Positions 23,499 through 32,387 of a DNA stretch of 37,735 bases are shown here, in pieces. Location: assembly GCA_947167935.1 (NCBI GenBank), contig CAMVJU010000017.1, forward strand, positions 1 to 37,735. Direction: 5' to 3'. Position 1 is the stretch's first letter; each line of letters begins with the position of its first letter. The notes below the pieces were generated by a model, which saw only the letters and a list, made by a program, of their open reading frames with translations, had not been told where the DNA came from and did no database searches. A program made the translations under genes and the position numbers. This DNA comes from an uncultured Prevotellaceae bacterium. Lineage in GTDB: Bacteria; Bacteroidota; Bacteroidia; Bacteroidales; Bacteroidaceae.

Positions 23499-24521
23499 AT
23501 GGCAAAAATTGTAACACTGGGCGAGATCATGCTCCGCCTGTCGCCTCAGGGCAACGACCGTTTCATTCAGAGTGAATCATTCCGCATCATCCCCGGAGGC
23601 GGCGAGGCTAACGTCGCCATCTCTGTCGCCAACTATGGCCATGAGGCCTACTTCGTATCAAAGCTGCCTAAGCACGAGATTGGCCAGATAGCCGTCAACG
23701 CTCTGCGCCGCTATGGTGTGAACACCGAGTTTGTGGCCCGTGGCGGCGACCGCATCGGTCTCTACTATGCTGAGACAGGCGCCTCGATGCGTCCCTCAAA
23801 GGTCATCTACGACCGTGCCCACAGTAGCATCGCCGAGGCTAATCCCGAGGACTTCGATTTCGATAAGGTCATGGAGGGCGCACAGTGGTTCCACTGGAGC
23901 GGCATCACCCCCGCCATCAGCGACAAAGCTGCTGAGCTGACACGTCTGGCCTGTGAGGCTGCCAAGCGTCACGGCGTTACAGTATCAGTTGACCTGAACT
24001 TCCGTAAGAAGCTGTGGACTAGCGAGAAGGCTATCAGTATCATGCGTCCGCTGATGAAGTATGTCGACGTGTGCATCGGCAATGAGGAGGATGCTGAGCT
24101 GTGCCTCGGCTTCAAGCCCGATGCCGACGTTGAAGGCGGGCAGACCGATGCCAGCGGCTATGAGGGCATCTTCAAGCAGATGATGGCAGAGTTCGGATTC
24201 AAATATGTCGTCAGTACGCTTCGTGAGAGCTATAGCGCCACGTTTAACGGCTGGAAGGCTTTGATCTACGATGGCAAGGAGTTCTACCAGAGTAAGCGCT
24301 ACGAAATCAATCCCATTATCGACCGCGTAGGTGGTGGCGACTCCTTCTCGGGCGGCCTTATCCACGGTCTGCTGACGAAGGCCACTCAGGGCGAGGCCCT
24401 GGAGTTTGCCGTAGCAGCCAGCGCCTTGAAGCATACCATCAACGGCGACTTTAACCTCGTCTCTGTTGAGGAAGTAGAGGCTCTTGCCGGCGGCAGTGCC
24501 AATGGGCGTGTGCAAAGATAA
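23499..24521 (+). CDS. kdgK: 2-keto-3-deoxygluconate kinase (PfkB family)
   Basis: A 340-residue PfkB-family sugar kinase. The N-terminal substrate region FRIIPGGGEANVAISVANYG and the C-terminal signature DRVGGGDSFSGGLIHGL (catalytic Asp near residue 281) are clear. The neighbour is a KDPG aldolase, so the substrate is most likely 2-keto-3-deoxygluconate, phosphorylated to KDPG during uronate or pectin breakdown. Family membership is certain; substrate is inferred from context. It has its own promoter and is 44 bp from the aldolase gene. Confidence 0.87.
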   Translation: MAKIVTLGEIMLRLSPQGNDRFIQSESFRIIPGGGEANVAISVANYGHEAYFVSKLPKHEIGQIAVNALRRYGVNTEFVARGGDRIGLYYAETGASMRPSKVIYDRAHSSIAEANPEDFDFDKVMEGAQWFHWSGITPAISDKAAELTRLACEAAKRHGVTVSVDLNFRKKLWTSEKAISIMRPLMKYVDVCIGNEEDAELCLGFKPDADVEGGQTDASGYEGIFKQMMAEFGFKYVVSTLRESYSATFNGWKALIYDGKEFYQSKRYEINPIIDRVGGGDSFSGGLIHGLLTKATQGEALEFAVAASALKHTINGDFNLVSVEEVEALAGGSANGRVQR

Positions 24522-24565
24522 TTCATTCCGTAATACCGTTATAACGTTCGTAATATCGCAAAGAA

Positions 24566-25234
24566 ATGGCAAAATTCGATAAGCTGGCCGTGATGGCCAA
24601 GATAGGCGACACAGGCATGGTGCCCGTCTTCTATCACAAGGATTTGGAGACCTGTAAGAATGTGGTGAAGGCCTGCTACGAAGGTGGCGTGCGTGCCTTC
24701 GAGTTTACTAATCGCGGTGACTTTGCCCATGAGATTTTCGGCGAGCTGGTGAAGTGGGCCGACAAGGAGTGTCCTGAGCTGGCACTTGGCGTGGGTAGCG
24801 TTGTCGACGCTCCTACTGCTTCGCTCTATATCCAGCTCGGTGCCTGCTTCGTGGTGGGTCCGCTGTTCAATCCCGACATCGCTCCCGTCTGCAACCGTCG
24901 TCTCATTCCCTATTGCCCTGGCTGCATGACTGTCAGCGAGATAGGCAAGGCACAGGAGTTGGGCTGCGACCTGACGAAGGTGTTCCCCGGCGATGTTGTT
25001 GGTCCCAACATGGTGAAGGGTCTGAAAGCTCCGATGCCGTGGTCGAAGATCATGGTGACAGGCGGCGTGGCTCCCGAGGAGGAGAATCTCACGAAGTGGT
25101 TCAAGGCCGGCGTCTTCTGCGTTGGTATGGGCTCAAAGCTCTTCCCCAGCGACAAGGTGAAGGCCGGCGACTGGCAGTATGTCACCGACAAGTGCAAGGA
25201 GGCGCTTGGCTATGTGGCTAAGGCTCGTTCGTAA
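24566..25234 (+). CDS. eda: 2-keto-3-deoxy-6-phosphogluconate (KDPG) aldolase
   Basis: A 222-residue class I aldolase splitting KDPG into pyruvate and glyceraldehyde-3-phosphate. The Schiff-base lysine is K138 in [12 protein letters not shown], the general acid/base is E46 in AFEFTNRGD, and the phosphate loop is [11 protein letters not shown]. The sequence departs somewhat from E. coli Eda (FEFTNR for IEVTLR) but keeps the catalytic residues. It pairs with the kinase upstream for the last two steps of hexuronate or Entner-Doudoroff catabolism. Its stop TAA (25232-25234) directly abuts a 30-bp-arm inverted repeat that overlaps the next gene's start. Confidence 0.9.
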   Translation: MAKFDKLAVMAKIGDTGMVPVFYHKDLETCKNVVKACYEGGVRAFEFTNRGDFAHEIFGELVKWADKECPELALGVGSVVDAPTASLYIQLGACFVVGPLFNPDIAPVCNRRLIPYCPGCMTVSEIGKAQELGCDLTKVFPGDVVGPNMVKGLKAPMPWSKIMVTGGVAPEEENLTKWFKAGVFCVGMGSKLFPSDKVKAGDWQYVTDKCKEALGYVAKARS

Positions 25235-25337
25235 ATGAAGAATGAAGAATGAAGAATGAAGAATCTGCTTCCGCGAATGGTGAGAGGCTATACAAGGCGA
25301 TAGTCCTATTCTTCATTCTTCATTTTTCATTCTTCAT
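25235..25337. repeat. 30-bp-arm inverted repeat over the sensor-kinase start
   Basis: The left arm (25235-25264) is four tandem ATGAAGA heptamers; the right arm (25308-25337) is the inverse complement, matching at 29 of 30 positions, with a 43-nt loop. The kinase ATG (25249) lies in the left arm, and the right arm encodes the hydrophobic core of its signal peptide (FFILHFSFFI). Because the unit is 7 bp, its ATGs fall in all three frames. Confidence 0.88.
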
Positions 25338-28300
25338 TTTCTACTCTTGTTCGCCGACAGATAGGCAAGCGGCGGACAAGCTGAATTCTCTTTCATACGC
25401 CTATCATTATTGCTCGCTCGACTCTACAGAGCACTATGCGCAGCAGGCATTGCGCATGTCGGCCAAATGTGCCGATGGAAAAGCCGAAGCCCTCAACAAT
25501 CTGGCTTTTGTGCGCATTGCACAGATGCGCTACGAGGAGGCAGAGCAGCTACTGAACCAAATTCCCGACATCACTAATAATCAGATAGAGCTGCTGGTGA
25601 GCTACATCCAGCAGATGCGTCTTTGTCAGCGCAGGTCACACAATCGCGACTTCTATGATTACCGTGAGTTGGCCAACAATGCCTTACGGCGCATCAATGA
25701 GGAACGCTCTACACTCGACGACCGTCAATTGGCCCGCATTGTCTACGCAGAGAGCGAGATGGCCATTGTCACCTCTACCTATTATTATTATGTGGGCTTG
25801 GAGCGTCAGGCGTCGCAGGCTTTAGAGAACATGCCCGCAGAGCTGGAGCGTGACACGGCACAGTTCCTCAACTATCTTTATAACGTGGGTGCTGGCGGCA
25901 TTATCACACAGGGCACACAGGAGAACATCAACCAAACCGAGTTCGACTACCTGATGCGCTGTTTCCTGTTGTCGCAGCAGAACGGTGTCAGTTATTTCGA
26001 GGCAAACTCTCTGGAGGCGCTGGCCGAACACCTTATCGTAGACGAGTTCCGCGAACAGATTGTGGCCGAAAATCTGCCGGCGATGAAGTTTATCAACCCT
26101 GACAACGTGCCATACGACTCGCTGGCTCTTCAACTTGCCCAGGCCTCGCTTGACATCTTTACTGACTATGGCGATGTCTACCAGATAGCAGGTGCCCATC
26201 GTACTTTGGCCTCTTGCTACCTGGCACGCAACGACTACGGACATGCGCTGGAGGAGCTCCACCTTGCCCTGAGCGACACCATCATTAACCAGGCTCCTGA
26301 CCTTGTGGCCAGTATCCACGAGCAGCTCAGCGTGGCCTATGCTGCCATCGACGACAAGTCAAACAGCGATTTGCACCGCAATATCTACCTCGATTTACAG
26401 GAACAGACACGTCAGGACCGTTCGTTGGAAGCCCGTGCCGGCCAATTGGAGCAAGCTTCAAAGCAGCTTACCGTGCTTACCTGGGCTGTAGTGGCTGTCA
26501 TTGTTTTCTTGGTATTGCTGCTGGCATTGTTCTTCCTGCGTCATCGTCATCGCAAGACACACAAGGAAGACTTGGAAATGCAACAACAGGAGGACGAGCT
26601 GAACGAACAGTTGGCTATGGCCCGTCTGCGTGTGGAGAAGGGCGAGCGTCTGGCATTGGAGCAGCGGGCACGCGTGTCATTGGTGAATGGTATCACACCA
26701 CTTATCGACCGCATCATCCATGAAGTGAGCCGCCTCGAACAAGATCCCACGCAAGAACGACTGGACTATATCTCAGAGCTCACCGACAATATCAATGAGC
26801 AGACGCAGGTGCTTACCCACTGGATTCAGCTGCGCCAGGGTGAACTGAGTCTGCACATTGAGACCTTCGCCCTGCAGCCGCTCTTCGACATTGTAGCGAT
26901 GGGACGTCGCAGCTTCGGCATGAAAGGCATCGACCTGCAAGTGGAACCCACTACGGCCAAGGTGAAAGCAGACAAGGTGCTCACGCTGTTTATGCTGAAC
27001 ACACTTGCCGACAATGCCCGTAAGTTCACACAGCAAGGGGGCAATGTCAGCATCAGTGCTACCGAGGGTGACGATTACGTTGAGCTCTCCGTCAAAGATA
27101 CAGGCATTGGTATGAGCGAGGAGCAGCTGGCACATGTCTTTGACCACAAAAGTATTGTGGAAGACAAATCTCCGATTTCCAGTATTCAATCTCCGCTGGA
27201 CCGAAAGACGCTTGCTAGCAATGGGACGCAAGAATCCTCACATGGCTTTGGCCTGCTCAACTGCAAGGGCATCATCGAGAAATATCGCAAGATGAGCCAG
27301 ATATTCAGCGTCTGCCAGCTGTCGGCCGAGAGTAAGCTGGGAGAGGGTAGCCGTTTCTTCTTCCGTCTGCCGAAGGGCGTGGCCAGGATCATCGTCCTAC
27401 TTCTGATGATGACGGGCCTGCACGCTAAGACACATGCAGCTACGGATGTATCTCCTTATCTTTCTGCTGCCAGCGCCTATGCTGACTCTGCCTATTACTC
27501 CAACGTCAACGGTACTTATTGGCGTACCATCTGCTTTGCCGATTCTTGCAGACAACAGCTCAATGCCTATTATTGCCAGCTGCATCCTAATGGTACCGAT
27601 ACGCTCTGTCTGTTGGGTGATGCATCGCTGACGCCTCCAGAGATTATCTGGCTGCATAATGGTTTGCAGTTGAACTACGACATCCTGCTGACCATCCGCA
27701 ATGAGAATGCCGTAGCGGCGCTGGCCTTGCACCAATGGCAGCTTTACCATTATAACAACCGCATCTATACGCTACTGTTCAAGGAGCTTTCATCCGACGC
27801 CTCCCTTGATGACTACTGCCGTAAGATGCAACAGTCGCAAGCCAACAAGCAAGTGGCCATCATCCTGCTAGTCTTGCTGTTCCTTATTATTCTCATGGCT
27901 GTAGCATGGCAGGTGATGGTAGCGCTAGGAAAAGCAGCACGGCGCCAGCAGGAACAGCAGGAACTGATGGAGATGACGAGCGATGAGATAGCCCGCACGG
28001 AGCAGGAGGAAGCGGCGTTGCACGTGAGCAATGCCGTGCTCGACAATTGCCTCTCAGCGTTGAAGCACGAGACAATGTACTATCCCAGCCGCATCCGACA
28101 ACTTATCGACAGCAACGATACGGAGGCACTGCCCGAGGTGGTGGCCTATTACCGCGAACTTTATGGGCTGCTCAGCCTGCAGGCAACAAGGCAGACGGAA
28201 CATGCACGTCTTCACCTGCGTCGCCTGCCGCATGATATTCTGGGCGATGCAGTATTGGTGGACTATCTCTTCGAGCTGTTGCGCAAGCAGTCAGGACAGA

Positions 28301-28560
28301 AGAAGTTGGAAGTGACCTATACTCCACGATCCGACGGCAAGTACATAGACTGTATTGTGCCCATGCCATCGCTGCACCTGAACGAGCATCAGGCCGCTTC
28401 ACTTTTCACGGCCTCGGCAGTGGAAAACATTCCTTATCTGCTCTGTCGGCAAATCGTACGCGATCATGGCGAGGCCACCAACCGTCGTGGTTGTGCTATC
28501 AGGGCAGAAGTATTTGAAAACAGTACCAATATTGTTGTTACCCTTCCCTTTAAACAATAA
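25249..28560 (+). CDS. Double-module membrane sensor histidine kinase
   Basis: An 1103-residue protein with two sensor-kinase halves. Half 1: lipoprotein-like signal with Cys34 (IFYSCS), TPR-like helices (35-400), a membrane segment (409-430), a coiled coil, then an ATPase domain with N box NTLADNARKFT (584-594), G1 DTGIGM (617-622) and G2 HGFGLLNCKG (665-674). Its dimerisation region (LVNGITPLIDRIIHEV, 478-493) lacks His at the usual place; H491 is nearby. Half 2: membrane segment (711-724), extracytoplasmic region (725-868), membrane segment (869-891), and a region with KHETMYYPSRI (candidate phospho-acceptor H940). A degenerate ATPase-like end follows, with no DxGxG. It resembles what I recall as the Bacteroidetes DUF5112/DUF5113 proteins. 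The response regulator begins 28 bp downstream. The start at 25249 lies inside a large hairpin. Confidence 0.8.
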   Translation: MKNEESASANGERLYKAIVLFFILHFSFFIFYSCSPTDRQAADKLNSLSYAYHYCSLDSTEHYAQQALRMSAKCADGKAEALNNLAFVRIAQMRYEEAEQLLNQIPDITNNQIELLVSYIQQMRLCQRRSHNRDFYDYRELANNALRRINEERSTLDDRQLARIVYAESEMAIVTSTYYYYVGLERQASQALENMPAELERDTAQFLNYLYNVGAGGIITQGTQENINQTEFDYLMRCFLLSQQNGVSYFEANSLEALAEHLIVDEFREQIVAENLPAMKFINPDNVPYDSLALQLAQASLDIFTDYGDVYQIAGAHRTLASCYLARNDYGHALEELHLALSDTIINQAPDLVASIHEQLSVAYAAIDDKSNSDLHRNIYLDLQEQTRQDRSLEARAGQLEQASKQLTVLTWAVVAVIVFLVLLLALFFLRHRHRKTHKEDLEMQQQEDELNEQLAMARLRVEKGERLALEQRARVSLVNGITPLIDRIIHEVSRLEQDPTQERLDYISELTDNINEQTQVLTHWIQLRQGELSLHIETFALQPLFDIVAMGRRSFGMKGIDLQVEPTTAKVKADKVLTLFMLNTLADNARKFTQQGGNVSISATEGDDYVELSVKDTGIGMSEEQLAHVFDHKSIVEDKSPISSIQSPLDRKTLASNGTQESSHGFGLLNCKGIIEKYRKMSQIFSVCQLSAESKLGEGSRFFFRLPKGVARIIVLLLMMTGLHAKTHAATDVSPYLSAASAYADSAYYSNVNGTYWRTICFADSCRQQLNAYYCQLHPNGTDTLCLLGDASLTPPEIIWLHNGLQLNYDILLTIRNENAVAALALHQWQLYHYNNRIYTLLFKELSSDASLDDYCRKMQQSQANKQVAIILLVLLFLIILMAVAWQVMVALGKAARRQQEQQELMEMTSDEIARTEQEEAALHVSNAVLDNCLSALKHETMYYPSRIRQLIDSNDTEALPEVVAYYRELYGLLSLQATRQTEHARLHLRRLPHDILGDAVLVDYLFELLRKQSGQKKLEVTYTPRSDGKYIDCIVPMPSLHLNEHQAASLFTASAVENIPYLLCRQIVRDHGEATNRRGCAIRAEVFENSTNIVVTLPFKQ

Positions 28561-28588
28561 CCTATAAACAACAAATAAACGACAAGAT

Positions 28589-29305
28589 ATGGATAAGTTT
28601 AAAATTATCATCGTAGAGGATGTGCCCCTGGAGTTGAAGGGCACGCAAGGCATCATACGTAACGACATTCCAGAGGCAGAAGTCATCGGTACCGCCGACA
28701 ACGAAACAGCCTACTGGCGTCTTATTAAGCAGCAGCAACCCGACTTGCTTCTACTTGACCTTGGTCTGGGCGGATCAACTACTGTTGGCGTGGAGATTTG
28801 TCGCCAGACTAAGGAAATGTACCCGCTGGTGCGCGTACTTATTTTTACAGGCGAGATACTAAACGAGAAACTGTGGGTGGATGTGCTCGATGCAGGTGCC
28901 GATGGTATCATTCTGAAGACGGGCGAGCTCCTCACTCGTGGTGATGTGCTGGCCGTAATGTCGGGCAAGCAGCTGGTTTTCAATGAGCCCATTCTGAAGA
29001 AGATCGTCGACACGTTCAAGCGCAGCGTCGGTTCACAACTGGCTAAGCAGGAGGCGCTGGTGAACTATGAGATTGACGAATACGACGAGCGTTTCCTGCG
29101 CCATCTGGCCTTGGGCTATACGAAGGATCAGATTACGCAGCTGCGTGGGATGCCTTTCGGCGTGAAGAGTCTGGAAAAACGTCAGAACGAACTGGTGCAG
29201 AAACTCTTCCCTGACGGTCGCAGCGTTAATGCTACACGTCTGGTGGTGCGTGCTTTAGAGCTGCATATCCTCGATCTCGACAACCTTGAACCGGATGAGG
29301 AATAA
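28589..29305 (+). CDS. Response regulator with LuxR-like output domain
   Basis: A 238-residue two-component regulator. The receiver domain (about 1-125) has the acidic pair E10-D11, phospho-acceptor D57 in LLLLDLGLGG, T87 in LIFTG and K110 in IILKTG. The C-terminal part (about 160-228) includes ERFLRHLALGYTKDQITQLRG and VKSLEKRQNELVQKLF, a helix-turn-helix pattern like LuxR/NarL. It is the obvious partner of the double-module kinase directly upstream. Its targets are unknown; the neighbouring membrane protein, whose start overlaps its stop by 11 bp, and the kdgK-eda genes are candidates by position only. Confidence 0.88.
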   Translation: MDKFKIIIVEDVPLELKGTQGIIRNDIPEAEVIGTADNETAYWRLIKQQQPDLLLLDLGLGGSTTVGVEICRQTKEMYPLVRVLIFTGEILNEKLWVDVLDAGADGIILKTGELLTRGDVLAVMSGKQLVFNEPILKKIVDTFKRSVGSQLAKQEALVNYEIDEYDERFLRHLALGYTKDQITQLRGMPFGVKSLEKRQNELVQKLFPDGRSVNATRLVVRALELHILDLDNLEPDEE

Positions 29306-29930
29306 GAAAATTGTAGGATATTTGGCTGTTGCGCTTCTGCTGGCACTTGTAGTGCTGGTGTTGGTGTCGTGGTTGTTGTCGGCGACAAAGGGCGAAGGTG
29401 TGCGCTCGCTGCTGTCGTCCGAGGGAATCCGTTTCTTCTTTGGCGGCTTTACAGATATGTTGCTAAAACCACTTATGGTATGGCTGCTGTTGCTGTCGAT
29501 GGCGTGGGGCTGTCTGCGTCAGAGCGGACTGCTTCAAAGCCTCCCATTTATCTCTCAAAAGAAACACAACGACTCCAGCCAACAAAACTATAAAAGCTAC
29601 CTCGGGAACCGTAAGGGTATCTTTCTCCTTTTAGTTATGCTGGTGGTGTATGTAGGAGTTGTGCTCTTGCTGACCATATCACCGCAAGCCGTTCTCCTTT
29701 CAGCAACAGGCCAGCTGTGGCCGTCGCCATTCAGTCATGCTTTGGTTCCGATGATTACTTTCGGTGTTTTGATGTTGTCCGTAACCTACGGATTGCTGAC
29801 GCGCCGTTTCCTATCAATAGCTGACGTGTGCCAATCGCTCATACAAGGCATCATTAGTGCTGCACCCTTATTGCTGCTCTACGTCCTTGCCATGCAGCTC
29901 TTTGGTGCCCTTCGCTTCGTCTTTGGCTGA
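29295..29930 (+). CDS. Small membrane protein, possibly an AbgT-like fragment
   Basis: A 211-residue protein with about five hydrophobic helices. VRSLLSSEGIRFFFGGFTDMLLKPLMVWLLLLSMAWGCLRQSGLL looks to me like the N-terminal part of AbgT-family transporters, but the protein is less than half their length, so this is a weak guess. The start is ATG 29295 (an in-frame TTG at 29286 is possible), overlapping the response-regulator stop and implying translational coupling. Its 3' end overlaps the convergent MgtC-family gene by 63 bp. The function is unknown; it may be part of the signalling unit of the two genes before it. Confidence 0.65.
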   Translation: MRNKKIVGYLAVALLLALVVLVLVSWLLSATKGEGVRSLLSSEGIRFFFGGFTDMLLKPLMVWLLLLSMAWGCLRQSGLLQSLPFISQKKHNDSSQQNYKSYLGNRKGIFLLLVMLVVYVGVVLLLTISPQAVLLSATGQLWPSPFSHALVPMITFGVLMLSVTYGLLTRRFLSIADVCQSLIQGIISAAPLLLLYVLAMQLFGALRFVFG

Positions 29931-30362
29931 CTCTTCGTGGAAGATTTTGTGGTGGATAAAGTCTGAACCTTCCAAGCACATCAGCACCAGTGCTGTAGCC
30001 ACCAAAGCCAAGAGATACATTCCCGCACCTGCCGTCATACCGATGGCAGATGTCACCCACAGGCCAGCTGCCGTGGTAAGCCCCTTTACTGCGTTTTTCT
30101 GGAAAATGATACATCCGGCACCAATGAAACCCATGCCGCTCACTACTTGTGCCGCCATACGGCTGGGATCGCGCTGGATACCCTGTATACCCAGGAAATC
30201 GTCAAAGCCATGCATCGACAGTACCATCAGCAATCCGCTGCCCAGTCCTACGAGGAAATGAGTGCGAAAGCCTGCCTCCTTCGAGCGGTATTCGCGTTCC
30301 AATCCGATGGCGCCACCCAGCAGGGCAGCCACCACGATGCTCAATATATAGTCTGCGGTCAT
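29868..30362 (-). CDS. MgtC/SapB family membrane protein
   Basis: A 164-residue membrane protein of the MgtC/SapB family. AALLGGAIGLEREYRSKEAGFRTHFLVGLGSGL and SGMGFIGAGCIIF are the conserved parts, followed by GLTTAAGLWVTSAIGMTAGAGMYLLAL. It has four or five helices and a short charged tail and lacks the extra C-terminal domain of Salmonella MgtC. In other bacteria the family is linked to magnesium limitation and survival under stress, but the biochemical role is unclear. It starts 34 bp after recJ in the same direction. No magnesium-sensing leader is visible because there is almost no leader. Confidence 0.88.
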   Translation of the reverse strand: MTADYILSIVVAALLGGAIGLEREYRSKEAGFRTHFLVGLGSGLLMVLSMHGFDDFLGIQGIQRDPSRMAAQVVSGMGFIGAGCIIFQKNAVKGLTTAAGLWVTSAIGMTAGAGMYLLALVATALVLMCLEGSDFIHHKIFHEESAKDEAKGTKELHGKDVEQQ

Positions 30363-30396
30363 AGGTCACTTAACAATAAAGCGCTTACTACTATAT

Positions 30397-32121
30397 TCAG
30401 GCTTCATCCGAAGGCTTGATATCCTCAATCTGCAGCTGCACTTCACTACGCTTGTAGATGTTTTCCTCGATGGTGTAGATAATATCGAAGGAACGCTTTG
30501 ACTTGATGTAGCGGGCGGCTGCGCTCTGTCCGAAGGCGATACCGTTCATCACATTGCTGGAACGTGAGTCGACCAGCTCCAGCTTGATGTGCTCCTGCTG
30601 ACGGCCTACAACCTTTGATGTACCATAGTCATAGACATTACGTGTACAGAAGAGAGGCTTTGGATTGTCGGGCCCGTGAGGAGCCAGCTTCTTCATGTCG
30701 TTGTGCAGTTTCTTTGTGATGTCCTTGAAGTCTACCTGCGCCTCTATCTCCATAGCAGCCTCCGTCTGTTCGGGCATGATATGGTTGCTGACATACTCTT
30801 GGAAACGGCGGCGGAACTCAGGGATGTTCTCTGTTTTCAGCGTCAGGCCCACGGCATAGGTGTGTCCGCCGAAATTCTCCAAAAGGTCGCGGCAGCTCTT
30901 GATGGCACTATAGATGTCGTAGCCCGCCACGGAACGTGCAGAACCTGTAGCTACGCCGTCCTGACAAGATAGGACAACGGTGGGGCGGTAATAAATTTCA
31001 GTAAGACGCGAGGCCACGATGCCTACGACACCTTTTTTCCATCCTTCACTATAGAGCACGATGGCAGGCTGATGTTCCTGACTCTCCAAACGTTCCACAA
31101 TCAGGTTGGCCTCTTCGCTCATCTGCTTATCGATGTCTTTGCGCTGCTCGTTATATTCGTTGATGTGCATTGCCTCCTGCAGGGCTTTCTTGTAGTCGCG
31201 CTCCACCAACAAGTCCACGGTCTCCGTTCCGTTCATCACACGTCCGCTGGCATTGATTCGCGGACCAATCTTGAACACGATGTCACTCATAGTGATGTCG
31301 CGACCGGCCAATCCGCTAATCTCGATGATTGCCTTCAGACCAATGGAGGGGCTTTGATTTAGCTGCTTCAATCCGTGAAAGGCGAGGATGCGGTTCTCAC
31401 CCATCACCGACACCATGTCGGCGGCGATGCTGACTGCACAGAAGTCGAGCAGGGGGATGAGCTGAGAGAAGGGGATGCCGTTGTTCTTGGCAAAGGCTTG
31501 CATAAACTTGAAGCCGACGCCACATCCGCAGAGATCCTTGAAAGGATAGGTGGAGTCCTGCCGCTTGGGATTGAGAATGGCAACGGCGCAGGGCAGTTCG
31601 TCATCGGGCACGTGGTGGTCGCAGATGATGAAATCGATGCCCATCTCCTTGGCCTGGCGTATCTCGTTGATGGCCTTGATGCCGCAGTCGAGTACAATGA
31701 TAAGTTTCACGCCTGCCTCCTGAGCGTGTTCCAGTCCTTTCTGGCTAATGCCGTAGCCCTCCTCGTAGCGTGAGGGGATGTAATACTCGATGTTCGAGTA
31801 GAACTGCTGCAGGAATCGGAAGACCAATGCTACAGCCGTACACCCGTCGACGTCGTAGTCGCCGTATACCATGATACGCTCCTTGCGGCCCATGGCATCG
31901 TTCAGACGGTCTACGGCAATGTCCATGTCGTTCATCAGGAATGGGTCGATGAGCTCGCTCAACAATGGACGCAGGAAACGTTTCGCCGCCGACTCTGTGC
32001 GTATGCCTCGCTCAATGAGCAGGCCGGCCATCACAGGGCTGGTGTTCAGCTTTTCGGCTAACTCCTTAGCCTGCTGCTGTCGCTCGGGTGAGGGTGGTTG
32101 ATAGTTCCATTTAGAGTTCAT
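30397..32121 (-). CDS. recJ: Single-stranded-DNA-specific exonuclease RecJ
   Basis: A 574-residue 5'-3' ssDNA exonuclease of the DHH superfamily, acting in recombination and repair. Metal-binding motifs: MVYGDYDVDGCTA (84-96), IVLDCGIKA (142-150), and the DHH triad in FIICDHHVP (168-170). The DHHA1-type motif FGGHTYAVGLTL and a C-terminal OB-like segment follow. The length matches the family. It has its own promoter in a region shared with glnS on the other strand, and the MgtC-family gene follows 34 bp after its stop. Confidence 0.93.
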   Translation of the reverse strand: MNSKWNYQPPSPERQQQAKELAEKLNTSPVMAGLLIERGIRTESAAKRFLRPLLSELIDPFLMNDMDIAVDRLNDAMGRKERIMVYGDYDVDGCTAVALVFRFLQQFYSNIEYYIPSRYEEGYGISQKGLEHAQEAGVKLIIVLDCGIKAINEIRQAKEMGIDFIICDHHVPDDELPCAVAILNPKRQDSTYPFKDLCGCGVGFKFMQAFAKNNGIPFSQLIPLLDFCAVSIAADMVSVMGENRILAFHGLKQLNQSPSIGLKAIIEISGLAGRDITMSDIVFKIGPRINASGRVMNGTETVDLLVERDYKKALQEAMHINEYNEQRKDIDKQMSEEANLIVERLESQEHQPAIVLYSEGWKKGVVGIVASRLTEIYYRPTVVLSCQDGVATGSARSVAGYDIYSAIKSCRDLLENFGGHTYAVGLTLKTENIPEFRRRFQEYVSNHIMPEQTEAAMEIEAQVDFKDITKKLHNDMKKLAPHGPDNPKPLFCTRNVYDYGTSKVVGRQQEHIKLELVDSRSSNVMNGIAFGQSAAARYIKSKRSFDIIYTIEENIYKRSEVQLQIEDIKPSDEA

Positions 32122-32184
32122 TATGTTGTTTGTTTTTTACTTCTTTTCCATGCGAAAAAAGCCTATAAAGGCAATTTAAGCCTA

Positions 32185-32215
32185 CAAAAGTAACAATAAA
32201 AAATGAAACGCCAAA
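32185..32215 (-). promoter_or_regulatory. Promoter of recJ
   Basis: On the minus strand TTTG (32215-32212), a 19-nt spacer, TACTTTTG (32192-32185), then a short leader with the hairpin-forming sequence GCCTATAAAGGC before the ATG at 32121. Confidence 0.7.
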
Positions 32216-32239
32216 AGAAAAACAGATTTTTTTCTTTGC

Positions 32240-32359
32240 TTTTCTTTTGCTTTTCGCTCGCTTATTCGTACCTTTGGCATGTGCCGAAGATACTTTCGCT
32301 CGGAAAAGAAAGAAAAAACTATTTTTCTTTTGCTTTTCGCTCGCTTATTCGTACCTTTG
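32240..32359 (+). promoter_or_regulatory. Duplicated glnS promoter (two identical 37-bp copies)
   Basis: The segments 32240-32276 and 32323-32359 are identical over 37 bp and 83 bp apart. Each includes TTTG (32246-32249; 32329-32332), a 19-nt spacer and TACCTTTG (32269-32276; 32352-32359). The proximal copy is followed by C and the distal by G, so the proximal one fits the extended -7 box better. The proximal start would leave a leader of about 25 nt before the glnS ATG. Confidence 0.85.
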
Positions 32360-32387
32360 CACCCAAATTTCAAAAAATTGCATCAAC

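Noticed and set aside
32247..32387. N-terminal extension of glnS by 47 codons
   Set aside because: It runs through both copies of the promoter, and the peptide is repeat-derived; GlnRS homologues start near 32388.
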